NCBI RefSeq assembly: GCF_026013365.1
Contig: NZ_JAPDOE010000008.1
Location: 62,001 to 126,000 of the forward strand
Reading direction: 5' to 3'
Origin: Paenibacillus sp. LS1
Lineage (GTDB): Bacteria > Bacillota > Bacilli > Paenibacillales > Paenibacillaceae
Length of the DNA stretch: 64,000 nucleotides
Within the stretch, counting starts at the first letter, position 1. Each line of letters opens with the position of its first letter. This document shows, piece after piece, positions 1 through 9,171 of this stretch. Below the pieces are notes generated by a model. The model did not search any database and was not told the origin of the DNA. It worked only from the letters and a program-made list of their open reading frames with translations. Made by a program: the position numbers and the translations under genes.

Positions 1-1139
1 CGTTCCAGCCATTCCTCGGCAGCTGTTATTTTACCCACAGATTGAGCAATGGAATACATCTGTTTACGCCAATCTCCTGCAAAAGATACGGTACAAGTGG
101 AGGCAATATGCCGGAATAATTCGGCTTTTTTGGGCTCTTCATAATCGGTACCTTCATACCCGATGATCAGTTCCGGGTGTGCGTTCATTAATAGTTCCAG
201 ATCAGGCTGATCACTGCCCACTTGAATCACATTTTTGAATTCATATGATGTTCTATGAGCCGGATTAATCAGTGCCGCATAAGGCTCAATACCAAGGGCA
301 AGCAGATGTCCCGTATATGGATGGGCAAGTGAAGCGATACGTGTTACGGAGCGATGCTTTTTAATATAGACCATGGGAGATAATCCGGTGGTTGCTTTGA
401 ATTTTCGGCTGAAATAGAATTCATCCTCATACCCGACCTGGTGGGCTGTTTGTTTGATGGTGTTGTCCGAGGCAAGCAGCAGATCACCTGCTTCCCGGAT
501 ACGTACGGCGTTCAAATATTCGATCGGGCCTTGTCCAAACATTTTCTTGAACAATCTGGAATAACGGGTGACACTCAATCCAGCTAGTTCAGCCAGTTTT
601 TCGCGTGTGAAGTTCTCCTGATAATGTGTATTGATATATTTTTGGCTCTGCCTTACCCCTTCAATCGCGGTAGCTTCCTGGGATTTTTGCTTCTTTTGCT
701 TCAATAGGAGAAGACACAGTTCCTGAAAGAGGATCTGACGTGCCATTCCAGCCCACGGATCTTCCTTTTGCTCACCTTCATGGATTTGAATGGCGAGAAC
801 GGGAGCTGAGGGAACAACAGCGGCAATGAATTCAAGATGTGGATCAATAACTCGCTGCATGTTGCCATCCAGTTCTTCGTTGTAGACATTGTAGGTTAAG
901 GTGACACATTCAAAATTATGCTGTACCTCGGTAGCTGCGATACAGGTGTGAGAAGGCGGGACGGAAAGGACTTGAGGGGCGCATAGGGAGATGATTTTGT
1001 CTTCGACTTTGACAGTTAAGCTCCCTTTGATCACCACAAGCAGCGTATGATGTGGACGGGATGGAAAGGACACTTGTTCTGCATTGTTGTCGACACGCCG
1101 GGCGTCAATGAGCCTATATAAAAGATTCGTGAGTTTCAT
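1..1139 (-). CDS. AraC-family regulator fused to a siderophore-binding-like domain (3' end outside window)
   Basis: About 379 codons are visible and the reading frame runs off the left edge, so the C-terminus is missing. The ATG at 1139 begins MKLTNLLYRL. An N-terminal cupin-like sensor region of about 150 residues is followed by an AraC DNA-binding domain with two helix-turn-helix segments (LAELAGLSVTRYSRLFKKMF and IKQTAHQVGYEDEFYFSRKF). After that comes a region typical of TroA/FepB-like substrate-binding proteins (VTRIASLAHPYTGHLLALGI, then VGSDQPDLELLMNAHPELII). Bacillus Btr has this architecture and activates siderophore uptake when the ferric siderophore binds. An iron-uptake role is inferred from architecture only, because the target genes are not in the window. 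Confidence 0.8.
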   Translation of the reverse strand, partial: MKLTNLLYRLIDARRVDNNAEQVSFPSRPHHTLLVVIKGSLTVKVEDKIISLCAPQVLSVPPSHTCIAATEVQHNFECVTLTYNVYNEELDGNMQRVIDPHLEFIAAVVPSAPVLAIQIHEGEQKEDPWAGMARQILFQELCLLLLKQKKQKSQEATAIEGVRQSQKYINTHYQENFTREKLAELAGLSVTRYSRLFKKMFGQGPIEYLNAVRIREAGDLLLASDNTIKQTAHQVGYEDEFYFSRKFKATTGLSPMVYIKKHRSVTRIASLAHPYTGHLLALGIEPYAALINPAHRTSYEFKNVIQVGSDQPDLELLMNAHPELIIGYEGTDYEEPKKAELFRHIASTCTVSFAGDWRKQMYSIAQSVGKITAAEEWLE

Positions 1140-1202
1140 CTGATCTTCTCCTGACTGCTATGAATGTACATACTATACTGCTGCTTATAAAAGTTATCTA
1201 TA

Positions 1203-2066
1203 TCAAAACGTAATGCACTTCTGGTTCAGCAGCTTCATGAATTGATCCAGCGCACTGCTGACATACCGATCCTCACCGCGGACAAAGGTTGTCGTGGTAT
1301 GAGTATAGCGATCAGCCAGATCAAATACGGAGAATTCATCCGGTTTCTTGTGAATAACGTTGCACGGCATAATGGTAAAAGCAATTCCAGACTCCACACA
1401 GCTGAGCAGGTTTTCCATCGTACTCACTTCGATGATATTACGTGCGGACAGTCCCTCTTCCTGCAAAAATTCTTCGGTCATTTCACGATACGGACAGCCC
1501 TCGGGGAAAACAACCCACGAAACTTGGCACAGACTTTCGGGTGGTGTATCCATCCGCTTGGAGATGATATGAACCGTGTCTTGCATCTCATATTCCACCT
1601 TCAGACCTTCTTTCACGCAAGCACCACTGATAAAAGCACCATCAATCTCATAGTCCTGTATTTTCTTGCGCAGTACTTTGGGTGAAGTGGCGTTGACGAG
1701 TGAGATGGACACCTTCGGGTAGGTTATTTGATATTCATTCAGGATCTCCATAAAGCGGCTGGATGCCGCCGTTTCCACAATGCCGATTTTCAGCGTGCCA
1801 GAAGGTTCCCCGGGATCGGTCATATCCTGCTTCAGATCGTGCAAAAGGTTGTGAATGCGCGTGGCGTACTCAATAAATTGTTCTCCTTTGGAGGTCAGCA
1901 CAACGCCTTTGGGAAATCGATTAAACAGCTGTATCTGATATTCCTGCTCCAGTTTTTTGATGCGTGTAGTGACATTGGATTGCGCGTAATTCAGTTCTTT
2001 GGCGGCCTGTGAGATTTTGCCTGAACGTGCCACCGCGAGAACAATATCGATATCGGAAAGTTCCAT
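1203..2066 (-). CDS. LysR-family transcriptional regulator
   Basis: 287 residues. The start is the ATG at 2066, preceded by AGGAGG seven bases upstream; the open frame extends further but has no ribosome site there. The N-terminus carries the LysR winged HTH (residues 1-60, with AKELNYAQSNVTTRIKKLE as the recognition segment). The rest is the usual LysR periplasmic-binding-like effector domain (GTLKIGIVETAASSRFMEIL). It is divergent from the Old Yellow Enzyme gene at 2223. The intergenic region holds an inverted repeat at 2124-2142, so this regulator most likely controls that gene and itself. The inducer is unknown. Confidence 0.9.
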   Translation of the reverse strand: MELSDIDIVLAVARSGKISQAAKELNYAQSNVTTRIKKLEQEYQIQLFNRFPKGVVLTSKGEQFIEYATRIHNLLHDLKQDMTDPGEPSGTLKIGIVETAASSRFMEILNEYQITYPKVSISLVNATSPKVLRKKIQDYEIDGAFISGACVKEGLKVEYEMQDTVHIISKRMDTPPESLCQVSWVVFPEGCPYREMTEEFLQEEGLSARNIIEVSTMENLLSCVESGIAFTIMPCNVIHKKPDEFSVFDLADRYTHTTTTFVRGEDRYVSSALDQFMKLLNQKCITF

Positions 2067-2123
2067 GCTATGTCCTCCTGAACGTGGATTATCTTCAATT
2101 GCTTCTGCAGATTCTGATGTTAG

Positions 2124-2142
2124 GTATCTCTCTAAGAGATAC
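2124..2142. promoter_or_regulatory. Inverted repeat, likely LysR operator
   Basis: Eight-base arms GTATCTCT and AGAGATAC are separated by three bases in the divergent lysR/oxidoreductase intergenic region. The site lies 58 bp upstream of the regulator start and 80 bp upstream of the OYE start. That is where a LysR-type recognition site would be expected. The assignment is inferred from symmetry and position. Confidence 0.5.
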
Positions 2143-2222
2143 ATCTATATATTTCAATCATTTTACGATATATCAGAGCCGCCTTACAATATCCCTAATG
2201 ACGAAGAGAGTAGGGATATGAC

Positions 2223-3284
2223 ATGGATAACATGAATACACGTTCAACATTATTAAGCCCGGTGACGATTCATCAGTGGCAATTAAGGAACCGAATTGTG
2301 ATGGCGCCGTTGACCCGAGGATTTGCTGATGATCAGGAGGGGACCGTGACGGATGAGATGGTGGCGTATTATGAGCAGCGTGCGCGAGATGGTGTGGGGC
2401 TGATCATTACCGAGGGCATTAACCCGAATCTGGCAGGCAAAGGGACTTACGGCATCCCTGGTTTATATACAGATGAACAGACGATTTCTTGGAAAAGGGT
2501 AACGGATGCTGTCCACAGTCATGGCGGCACGATTATTGCTCAACTATGGCATGTCGGCAGGTTGTCCCACTCCGATCTGATCGGAACCGCTCCACTGGCA
2601 CCCTCCAGCCTTGCGGCAGAAGGAAGAGTGCATAAGCTGCATAAGCCGTATCAGGTTCCCCAAGCGATGAGTGCACAGGATATAGCGGATACAATTGAAC
2701 ATTTTCAGACGGCCGCCCACAATGCGGTTCTGGCAGGGTTCGACGGGATCGAGCTGCATGCTGCGCATGGGTATCTGATCGACCAGTTTATTAATGAGAA
2801 GACCAACCACAGAACAGATGAATATGGAGGAGACACTGAGGGCAGATTGCGGTTCCTGCGGGATATTATTGTGGCTGTAAAAAAAGAGATCCCTGTGGAT
2901 CGCATATCGGTACGATTCTCTGAGAAAAAGGATGATGATGCATCCTATGCTTGGGTAGAAAAAGCTGGAATGATCGATGCATATCTGAACTTATTCCGCG
3001 AGACGGGAATAACAATCTTGCATCCCTCAACAGATCATTATGCGAAAGCGTGGGATGGTGAGCAGTCCTTTCACGAGCGGATTCGAAGTCAGTGGGATGG
3101 AATCATCATTGGTGTGGGGGATCTGGATGTTCAGACTGCGGAGTACGCTATTGGCAAGGGAAGTATAGATCTGGCTGCGTTCGGCAGACCGTTTATCGCA
3201 AACCCTGATCTGGTGCGTAAATTGAATGCTGGTGAGCAATTGGTCGAGTATGATGCGACTACGCATCTGCCCGTGTTGGTGTAA
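2223..3284 (+). CDS. Old Yellow Enzyme family NADH:flavin oxidoreductase / alkene reductase
   Basis: 353 residues with the FMN-binding TIM barrel of the OYE family from end to end: LRNRIVMAPLTRGFADD near the N-terminus, IIAQLWHVGR around 104-113, and ELHAAHGYLIDQFINEKTN with the substrate-binding His179/His182 pair. The C-terminal phosphate-binding part reads LAAFGRPFIANPDLVRKL. Family members reduce activated C=C bonds or nitro groups with NAD(P)H. The length is normal for NemA/OYE-type enzymes. The divergent LysR gene suggests induction by an electrophile or xenobiotic. The physiological substrate cannot be read from sequence. Confidence 0.9.
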   Translation: MDNMNTRSTLLSPVTIHQWQLRNRIVMAPLTRGFADDQEGTVTDEMVAYYEQRARDGVGLIITEGINPNLAGKGTYGIPGLYTDEQTISWKRVTDAVHSHGGTIIAQLWHVGRLSHSDLIGTAPLAPSSLAAEGRVHKLHKPYQVPQAMSAQDIADTIEHFQTAAHNAVLAGFDGIELHAAHGYLIDQFINEKTNHRTDEYGGDTEGRLRFLRDIIVAVKKEIPVDRISVRFSEKKDDDASYAWVEKAGMIDAYLNLFRETGITILHPSTDHYAKAWDGEQSFHERIRSQWDGIIIGVGDLDVQTAEYAIGKGSIDLAAFGRPFIANPDLVRKLNAGEQLVEYDATTHLPVLV

Positions 3285-3460
3285 AAGAGAAAATCGAGTA
3301 AGAGAAGAAATCGAAAAAATGAAAGAACACTACTGACATACTGTTGGCAAGAGCGGTCTTGTATGATCAAGATATACCAAATGAAGTTGAGGTTATTTAC
3401 ATGACTTATGACGAAACGAATAACCTAAACAACCCCATATATAAAGGAGGACATTACATT

Positions 3461-3829
3461 ATGTCAGCAATTGGACCGGATTTCATTTCACTTCAAGTGA
3501 GCAATCTTGAAGGCTCTGCCGAATTCTATCAAAACTATCTCGGACTGGTACGCTCACAGGCGGGACCACCTCATGCGGTGGTCTTTGAAACAAAACCTAT
3601 TGCATTTGCTCTACGTGACCTATTGCCGGGAACCGAACTTGGTTCAGGTACTCAGCCGGGACTTGGTATCGCTCTGTGGCTTCATACCCCGGATACGCAA
3701 GAAATACACGACAAGCTTGTTGCAGCAGGCGTAAAGATTACATCTGCACCAATAGATGGACCATTCGGGAGAACCTTTACATTTGCCGACCCAGACGGGT
3801 ACCAAGTTACCCTTCACAGTAAAGCCTAA
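3461..3829 (+). CDS. VOC (glyoxalase/dioxygenase-like) family protein
   Basis: 122 residues. The start is the ATG at 3461, ten bases after AGGAGG; an open frame reaching back to 3344 has no ribosome site. The sequence shows the paired beta-alpha-beta-beta-beta modules of the vicinal oxygen chelate fold: FISLQVSNLEGSAEFYQNYL and, in the second half, FTFADPDGYQVTLHSKA. Such proteins are glyoxalase-, bleomycin-resistance- or dioxygenase-like, and specificity cannot be told. It follows the OYE gene in the same direction at a distance of 176 bp and may be transcribed separately. Confidence 0.8.
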   Translation: MSAIGPDFISLQVSNLEGSAEFYQNYLGLVRSQAGPPHAVVFETKPIAFALRDLLPGTELGSGTQPGLGIALWLHTPDTQEIHDKLVAAGVKITSAPIDGPFGRTFTFADPDGYQVTLHSKA

Positions 3830-3900
3830 TACGCTAATGTATCCATCTAATAATAGTGATAACTTCCTGTCACAGGGAGCCAATCGATGATTACAACATG

Positions 3901-3941
3901 AAGGGCAGAAGCTGATCTTAGAGATCACTCTGCCCTTCTTT
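3901..3941. terminator. Rho-independent terminator, possibly bidirectional
   Basis: The stem GGGCAGA...TCTGCCC with an inner GATCT/AGATC pair is followed by TTCTTT. It lies between the convergent VOC (+) and MFS (-) genes. Confidence 0.65.
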
Positions 3942-4006
3942 ACATATGAAAGAATCGTTATAGAGGTTGTTCTCGGTACTGAAAAACGCCCTTTTTGAAC
4001 ACGCAC

Positions 4007-5218
4007 TTATAGATGATTGCTGGCGACGGTAGCTTTCTTTTCCGTAAAGTAATACACCAAAGCGAGCAGCGGCATGATTAGGCCAATCAGCGTTGCGAGA
4101 CTCCAGCCTCCGTTAGCATAAGACCAGCTTCCAAGAGATGAACCGATCGCACCGCCGACAAAAAATATCGACATGAATATGCCATTCACGCGTCCTCTCG
4201 CTTCACTTCCTAACGAATAGATGATGCGTTGACCCAGCACCAGATTTCCCGAGACAGCCATATCCAGTGTGATTGCGACGATCACAAGCAGGATCAATGA
4301 AAACGTGGAGTGGCTCTGGAACGCATAAGCAAGACCGAATGAAGCAGCAGCGATCACCATGGCAGCACCCGTCAGAATACGCGTTAGTCCGCGATCGGCC
4401 AGTCTCCCGGCAATGGGAGCGGCAATAGCACCTCCGACACCAGCCAGAGCGAACCAGGCAATGCCTTGCTGTGACATACCAAAATTGTTAGCCAGTCTGA
4501 GCGGAACCGTGGTCCAGAACAGGCTGAAAGCACCAAACAGACTGGCCTGATAGAACGCCCGGCGGCGCAGTAGCGGCATCGTTCTGAACAGTGTGCCCAA
4601 GGACACGATCAACTGCCCGTATTTCAAGGTGGGTTCAGGCTGACGAGCAGGAAGAGCACGTGACAGAAGGAGCATTAGAAGTGCTATAACAATGGCGGAG
4701 AATACAAAGATCGTCTGCCATCCGAAGAGGCTGGTGATGAAGCTTGCGACAGGACGAGCCAGCATGATGCCCAGTAGCAACCCACTCATTACATTGCCAA
4801 CGACCCGCCCACGTTGTTCCTCGGATGTAAGATACGTCGCATAGGGCACCAGAATCTGAGCGACAACAGAACCTATGCCAATGAACAGAGAGGCAGTCAG
4901 AAATACAACAGCCGTGGGCGAGAAAGCCGCAGCAATCAGGGCAACGACCAGTGCGATGAGGAAAAGCACGACCAGACGCCGATTCTCGGTAATGTCACTG
5001 AGTGGCACGATGAACAACAAACCAATGACATAGCCAATCTGTGTTAACGTCACAATTAATCCGGCAGCGGCAGAAGACAGACCCGTTGTCATGCTAATCG
5101 GGCCGATAACGGTCTGAGCATAATACAGGTTCGCCACAATCAATCCACAAGCCGATGCCAATAAGAAAATAATCCAGGTAGGCACAGGTGCCTGCTTCAC
5201 TTGCTGTCTCATATCCAT
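4007..5218 (-). CDS. MFS transporter (drug/metabolite efflux type)
   Basis: 403 residues, about 12 hydrophobic membrane segments. The ATG at 5218 (MDMRQQV) is preferred because GGAGG lies nine bases upstream of it, whereas the upstream ATG at 5227 directly abuts GGAGG. The protein has the MFS loop 2-3 signature region (GLLFIVPLSDITENRRLVVL) and a second copy in the C-terminal half (AGRLADRGLTRIL). It is divergent from a TetR gene at 5503, the usual arrangement of a repressor-controlled efflux pump. The substrate is unknown. Confidence 0.88.
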   Translation of the reverse strand: MDMRQQVKQAPVPTWIIFLLASACGLIVANLYYAQTVIGPISMTTGLSSAAAGLIVTLTQIGYVIGLLFIVPLSDITENRRLVVLFLIALVVALIAAAFSPTAVVFLTASLFIGIGSVVAQILVPYATYLTSEEQRGRVVGNVMSGLLLGIMLARPVASFITSLFGWQTIFVFSAIVIALLMLLLSRALPARQPEPTLKYGQLIVSLGTLFRTMPLLRRRAFYQASLFGAFSLFWTTVPLRLANNFGMSQQGIAWFALAGVGGAIAAPIAGRLADRGLTRILTGAAMVIAAASFGLAYAFQSHSTFSLILLVIVAITLDMAVSGNLVLGQRIIYSLGSEARGRVNGIFMSIFFVGGAIGSSLGSWSYANGGWSLATLIGLIMPLLALVYYFTEKKATVASNHL

Positions 5219-5502
5219 CGTAATCATCCTCCAGAGTTTAAAATTTGTATTCCCTATAAACAGTTAATATTAAAAGTGTTAATTACTAAACGGTGTGTTC
5301 ACTAATTACAAACATATAATAAACTAAACGTATAGTATTTTAAATAGGCGCTACATAATTCTAATGAAATTTTAAATGAAAACGAAAAGGTAAGCGGAGG
5401 ATGGAATTGTGTGTACTCATCGCTGTTTAGTATAATGAACGTATCGTTTTTATGAATATTACTGATGATGCTATATATGATTTGCATCCAGGAGGGCTCA
5501 AG

Positions 5503-6081
5503 ATGACTGCCAAAAGAGGACGTCCGCGTAACATGGAAACCCAAAATGCCATTCTTACAGCATCGTATGAGTTGTTGTTGGAGCACGGCTTCGGGACAGT
5601 TACGATTGAAAAGATTGCTGAACGTGCACAGGTGAGCAAAGCCACCATCTACAAATGGTGGCCGAACAAAGGCGCCGTCATCATGGACGGATATATGTCT
5701 GCTGCAACGGCAAGATTGCCAGTACCGGATACAGGCTCGGTATTGGAGGATATACGCATACATGCGAGTAATTTGGTTCGTTTTTTGACCAGTCGGGAAG
5801 GAAAGGTGATTACGCAGATTATTGGGGAAGGGCAGTCGGATGAAGGGCTTGCCGAAGAGTACCGCACAAGATACATCCAACCACGTCGGCGTGAAGCTCG
5901 GGGAATTCTGGAGAAGGGTGTGGAGCGCGGCGAATTGAAGAGTGGGGTAGACATTGGACTGTACATTGATCTGATCTACGGGCCGGTGTTCTATCGCATG
6001 TTAGTGACGGGTGAAGCGATGGATGATGCGTTTGTAGATGTGTTGCTCCGTTCGTTGTTTGAAGGCATTCAGTCCAAGTAG
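5503..6081 (+). CDS. TetR/AcrR-family transcriptional regulator
   Basis: 192 residues. The start at 5503 has AGGAGG seven bases upstream; the ATG at 5452 has none. The N-terminal TetR HTH is clear (EHGFGTVTIEKIAERAQVSK, followed by TIYKWWPNKGAV), and the C-terminal ligand domain follows (QIIGEGQSDEGLAEEYRTRY). It is divergent from the MFS pump gene and probably represses it. The 284-bp region between them is AT-rich and carries repeated AACGTAT motifs (5327-5333, 5437-5443) that could be operator half-sites. Confidence 0.9.
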   Translation: MTAKRGRPRNMETQNAILTASYELLLEHGFGTVTIEKIAERAQVSKATIYKWWPNKGAVIMDGYMSAATARLPVPDTGSVLEDIRIHASNLVRFLTSREGKVITQIIGEGQSDEGLAEEYRTRYIQPRRREARGILEKGVERGELKSGVDIGLYIDLIYGPVFYRMLVTGEAMDDAFVDVLLRSLFEGIQSK

Positions 6082-6177
6082 GTACAGGGAGAGCGACGAT
6101 ACAGGTGGGAGGAAGAGGAAAGAGGGCGATTCGTAGGAATCACCCTGAAGGGATCTCGTGTATATTGTACGGGGCAA

Positions 6178-7302
6178 CTAAACCTGAAATATAGGTGAGA
6201 TGGCTGTGGGCCATGAATCTGTAGTATTAGAGGGAAGGAAGGATGAGTGCTGGGTTAACACCGGGGGTTCATTCCATACCGAACTGGGCAGTTCGCGGCG
6301 TAAGACAGGGGCCACTTCCTTGGCAAAACGCTCCACTTGCTCCAGCTGCTCGCTATGCGTCAGTCCATCTACGCTGATACTCAGCACCTGATGTCCGTAA
6401 GCGGCATGATAGTCCAGAATTTTCTCAATGACCTGCTCCGGACTGCCGATCAACACAGGACCTCGTGCGATGTTATCCTCCAGATCGGTGAAGGGAGACT
6501 GGTTATGCTGGGCGGCAGCAGTGGCATGGAACGCTTCATAATATGGCTTGTAGCGGCGGATGGCTTCTTCACCGGTATCGGCAAGATAGAGACTGCCGGC
6601 ACCGGAGCCGATCACTGCCTGCTGCGGATCATGACCATAATAATCGAGGCGCTCCCGATAGTGATCAATTAACGCTTTGTATTTGGCCTGAGGGTGAAAA
6701 GAGTTCGACGTGAAGAGCGGCTCGCCATATTTGGCAGCGAGTTCGGTCGAGACCGTGCTGGACGCGCTACCATGCCATATCGGGATGGATTGCTGAAGCG
6801 GCCTTGGCCAGGTGGTTACTCCCTCAAGAGGAGGGCGATACGTTCCCTGCCAGGTTACATTCTCTTCAGACCACAGCCGTCTTAGCAGATGATAGCGTTC
6901 ATCTAGTGAATCCCATTGTTGCTCTTCGCTTATGCCGAACAGCGGATAGTGCCGAGGGTCATTGCCTTTCCCGATGATCATCTCCAGCCGTCCGCCCGAT
7001 AATTGATCCAGTGTGGCATAATCCTCGGCAACCCGGACCGGATCAAGTATACTAAGAACAGTGACGGTGGTTAGTAACCGGATGCGTGTGGTTGCTGCGG
7101 CTATTGCGGTTAATACGACAGGTGGCGAGGAAGATAGAAAAGGCGCACCGTGTCGTTCGCCGATTCCATAGGCATCGAATCCCAGTCGTTCAGCCAGCTT
7201 CGCTTGCTCTAATATATTGTGGAATTTCTGCTGAGTCGTCAGAGCTTCCCCGGTTACAGCATTAGGCAGATTCATCATGAGACTAAACAAGGCAAATTTC
7301 AT
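6178..7302 (-). CDS. LLM-class (luciferase-like) flavin-dependent oxidoreductase
   Basis: 374 residues from the ATG at 7302, which has GAGGAGAAGG just upstream; the longer frame to 7392 lacks a ribosome site. The sequence is a typical bacterial-luciferase-like TIM barrel: KLAERLGFDAYGIGERHGAP, then IRLLTTVTVLSILDPVRVAE, LDQLSGGRLEMIIGKGNDPR and GSPEQVIEKILDYHAAYG. Family members are FMNH2- or F420-dependent monooxygenases or dehydrogenases. The C-terminal 25 or so residues (ending SPIFQV) look like a non-conserved tail. It is a single gene convergent with the TetR gene, with no pathway context. Confidence 0.85.
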   Translation of the reverse strand: MKFALFSLMMNLPNAVTGEALTTQQKFHNILEQAKLAERLGFDAYGIGERHGAPFLSSSPPVVLTAIAAATTRIRLLTTVTVLSILDPVRVAEDYATLDQLSGGRLEMIIGKGNDPRHYPLFGISEEQQWDSLDERYHLLRRLWSEENVTWQGTYRPPLEGVTTWPRPLQQSIPIWHGSASSTVSTELAAKYGEPLFTSNSFHPQAKYKALIDHYRERLDYYGHDPQQAVIGSGAGSLYLADTGEEAIRRYKPYYEAFHATAAAQHNQSPFTDLEDNIARGPVLIGSPEQVIEKILDYHAAYGHQVLSISVDGLTHSEQLEQVERFAKEVAPVLRRELPSSVWNEPPVLTQHSSFLPSNTTDSWPTAISPIFQV

Positions 7303-7482
7303 CTGACCTTCTCCTCGAACTGAATTGATAATAACTGTGTCGTATAATCCTATTGAAATAGTAGGATATGTAAGTTGGATTAAATGTATCATGTTCTCAC
7401 GAATTCTTCTAATGGATTTTTTCTATAAGCAGGAATATTCAAGCTTCCTTGCAACATGTGAAGGAAATTGCCACGATTTTTA

Positions 7483-7511
7483 TTGACCGCTGTAAAATTT
7501 AGGATTAAAAT
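7483..7511 (+). promoter_or_regulatory. Sigma-A-type promoter of the RRNPP receptor gene
   Basis: TTGACC (7483-7488) and TAAAAT (7506-7511) are separated by 17 bp, 55 bp upstream of the receptor start codon. Confidence 0.6.
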
Positions 7512-7565
7512 TGTGCTTATCATATAAATTCAAAATTATGGATTTTCATTGTGGAGGTGGGATAC

Positions 7566-8957
7566 ATGGAACCTACAACTACGATACGCTCATATATTGA
7601 GGACTACATCAGGAAACAGGGATATACCCTGCAGTATTTTGCCGATATATCGGGGGTTAACGCTGGAACGCTTAGTGCGATTATTAAGGGGACTCGGCCC
7701 ATCGCTATGGCGCAACTGGATCTGATTACCCAAGGCATGAAGCTGGAACAGGGATATTTCTACGAGGTTTATGGGGCTGAATGTTTCGTGGAATCGGCAC
7801 CCCATTGGAGAAGACTGGAGCCATTCCTGCAGCGCTGTGCTGAATTGGACAAGCTGGAATGTATTCAGAAGGTTATCCAGCAAGTGACGGATGATCGCTC
7901 GTATATCTCGGAGTTGTTCGAGATGGCGGAAGGCATGCTTGAGCGTGGACAGACGAAGGCTGCACGGATGTTGTACGAATGTGTGGCGGAATGTGAGAAG
8001 TATCAGCACTCGGAGCGTCTAGCCCTCTGCCAGTATCGCATCTTCACGCTATCTCTCGGTCAGGACCAGCATGAGAATCTTCGTGCGGCCGTACATTTTG
8101 AACCATATATTAACCGGCTGGATGAGGAACGGCAACTGGATGCGATAAAAGACCTGGCGAATACATACTTGGCTCTAAGATACTGGGACAAGGTATTCAC
8201 TTTGGCTGAAGATCTAGAGCAGAAGACTAACTTTCTTAACTCGTATAAAAAAAGAAAATTGGAAACTCAAAGAATTACCGCTTATCCTACCTTTGTATAT
8301 TCCGCATATTCTAATTTGCTGAGGGCAGCAGCATGTGATGGACGGGAAGAATATCCTGAAGCTCTCCGATATACAGAAGCATATTCAAAATTAACACAAA
8401 TGGATAACCCTAGTGACGAGGAACTTAAATTTATTAATAAATTTAATGGATGGGCCCAGGTCAATAATTATCTATATCGCCTTATGATGGGGGATAAAGA
8501 AGTACTTTATTTATATGTTCAGCACATTGAGAAAGACGAAGCTGAGATTTTACCTGCATTGGTCAAAATCATGGAGGCAGCTAATAACCACGATATGGAT
8601 GTTGATTTTGTTCTCGATAGATTTGATCCATATATAATGATGTATTCTAATACTTATGGTTACGTTGGTAGTTATAATGAACTTATAACCAATGGAAGAT
8701 ACATTCAATTCCTTAAAGAATTAACTATCTATCAACTAGGTAAAGGCAGATTTGAGCAAGGGTTTCAGCATTTATTACATTGTTTAGCTTCAGCTAAAAA
8801 TATGAAAAACGAATCTGTTGTTATACAATGTGTAGGCTTATTTGAGAGATTTAGAGATAGAGCTTCAACTGAATTGAAGAACAAGTATAGAAACTTAATC
8901 GAGGAGGTCTATAGTAATTATGAGAAAAAAAGCAGCTTTAATAGTAGTTTTGTTTAG
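7566..8957 (+). CDS. AimR-like (Alo-type) RRNPP quorum-sensing receptor with HTH and TPR repeats
   Basis: 463 residues. The ATG at 7566 is chosen because GGAGGTGG lies five bases upstream; an in-frame GTG at 7551 overlaps that site. Residues 5-60 form an XRE-like HTH (YTLQYFADISGVNAGTLSAI). The rest is helical, with TPR-like pairs such as ISELFEMAEGMLERGQTKAA and LANTYLALRYWDKVFTLAED. This HTH-plus-TPR layout is the RRNPP family of cytoplasmic receptors for re-imported peptides. The variant without a phosphatase domain resembles phage AimR and the AimR-like Alo receptors known from Paenibacillus. Its 3' end overlaps a secreted-peptide gene by 38 bp, the classical receptor/pro-peptide arrangement. 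Base composition falls clearly after about 8235. Target genes are unknown. Confidence 0.85.
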   Translation: MEPTTTIRSYIEDYIRKQGYTLQYFADISGVNAGTLSAIIKGTRPIAMAQLDLITQGMKLEQGYFYEVYGAECFVESAPHWRRLEPFLQRCAELDKLECIQKVIQQVTDDRSYISELFEMAEGMLERGQTKAARMLYECVAECEKYQHSERLALCQYRIFTLSLGQDQHENLRAAVHFEPYINRLDEERQLDAIKDLANTYLALRYWDKVFTLAEDLEQKTNFLNSYKKRKLETQRITAYPTFVYSAYSNLLRAAACDGREEYPEALRYTEAYSKLTQMDNPSDEELKFINKFNGWAQVNNYLYRLMMGDKEVLYLYVQHIEKDEAEILPALVKIMEAANNHDMDVDFVLDRFDPYIMMYSNTYGYVGSYNELITNGRYIQFLKELTIYQLGKGRFEQGFQHLLHCLASAKNMKNESVVIQCVGLFERFRDRASTELKNKYRNLIEEVYSNYEKKSSFNSSFV

Positions 8958-9048
8958 TGCTGTTTTATTGTTTACACTGTATCCTCAGCCTAGTGCAGGC
9001 ACTCCAGTGTTGTATAGTACACATACACATGGCGGCGGCGGAGTGTAG
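8920..9048 (+). CDS. Signal pro-peptide of the RRNPP pair (42 residues)
   Basis: The ATG at 8920 follows GAGGAGG (8901-8907) and opens a 42-codon frame that starts inside the receptor gene in another frame. The product begins MRKKAALIVVLFSAVLLFTL, a positively charged N-terminus with a hydrophobic export segment, then a short Pro/Ser/Ala stretch and a small polar, Gly-rich C-terminus ending STHTHGGGGV. This is the layout of Phr/NprX/AimP/AloP precursors, in which the C-terminal 5-10 residues are released outside and re-imported by an oligopeptide permease. The His-Gly-rich end resembles signals reported for Paenibacillus Alo systems, as far as I recall. The mature ends cannot be fixed from sequence. 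Confidence 0.8.
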   Translation: MRKKAALIVVLFSAVLLFTLYPQPSAGTPVLYSTHTHGGGGV

Positions 9049-9077
9049 TCGTTTCAGGATTCAAGTTTAATGAGCTT

Positions 9078-9114
9078 AAAAAGGTTTATTTCCTAGTCGG
9101 AAGTAAGCCTTTTT
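9078..9114 (+). terminator. Rho-independent terminator after the receptor/peptide operon
   Basis: An A-rich stem beginning AAAAAGG (9078) pairs, with G-U wobbles, to a strand ending GCCTTTTT (9114) around a short TAGT-type loop. Confidence 0.65.
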
Positions 9115-9171
9115 GTATTGATAACGTAGTTCTGAAAATACTATTAGCCATAACGAAAAGAGGATTCGCCA

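Noticed and set aside
2009..2221. Plus-strand frames antisense to the LysR start
   Set aside because: They mirror the lysR coding sequence and its operator region and carry no expression signals.
6123..6145. Hairpin GGGCGATTC/GAATCACCCT as terminator between TetR and LLM genes
   Set aside because: No T-tract follows on either strand; kept out of the feature list.
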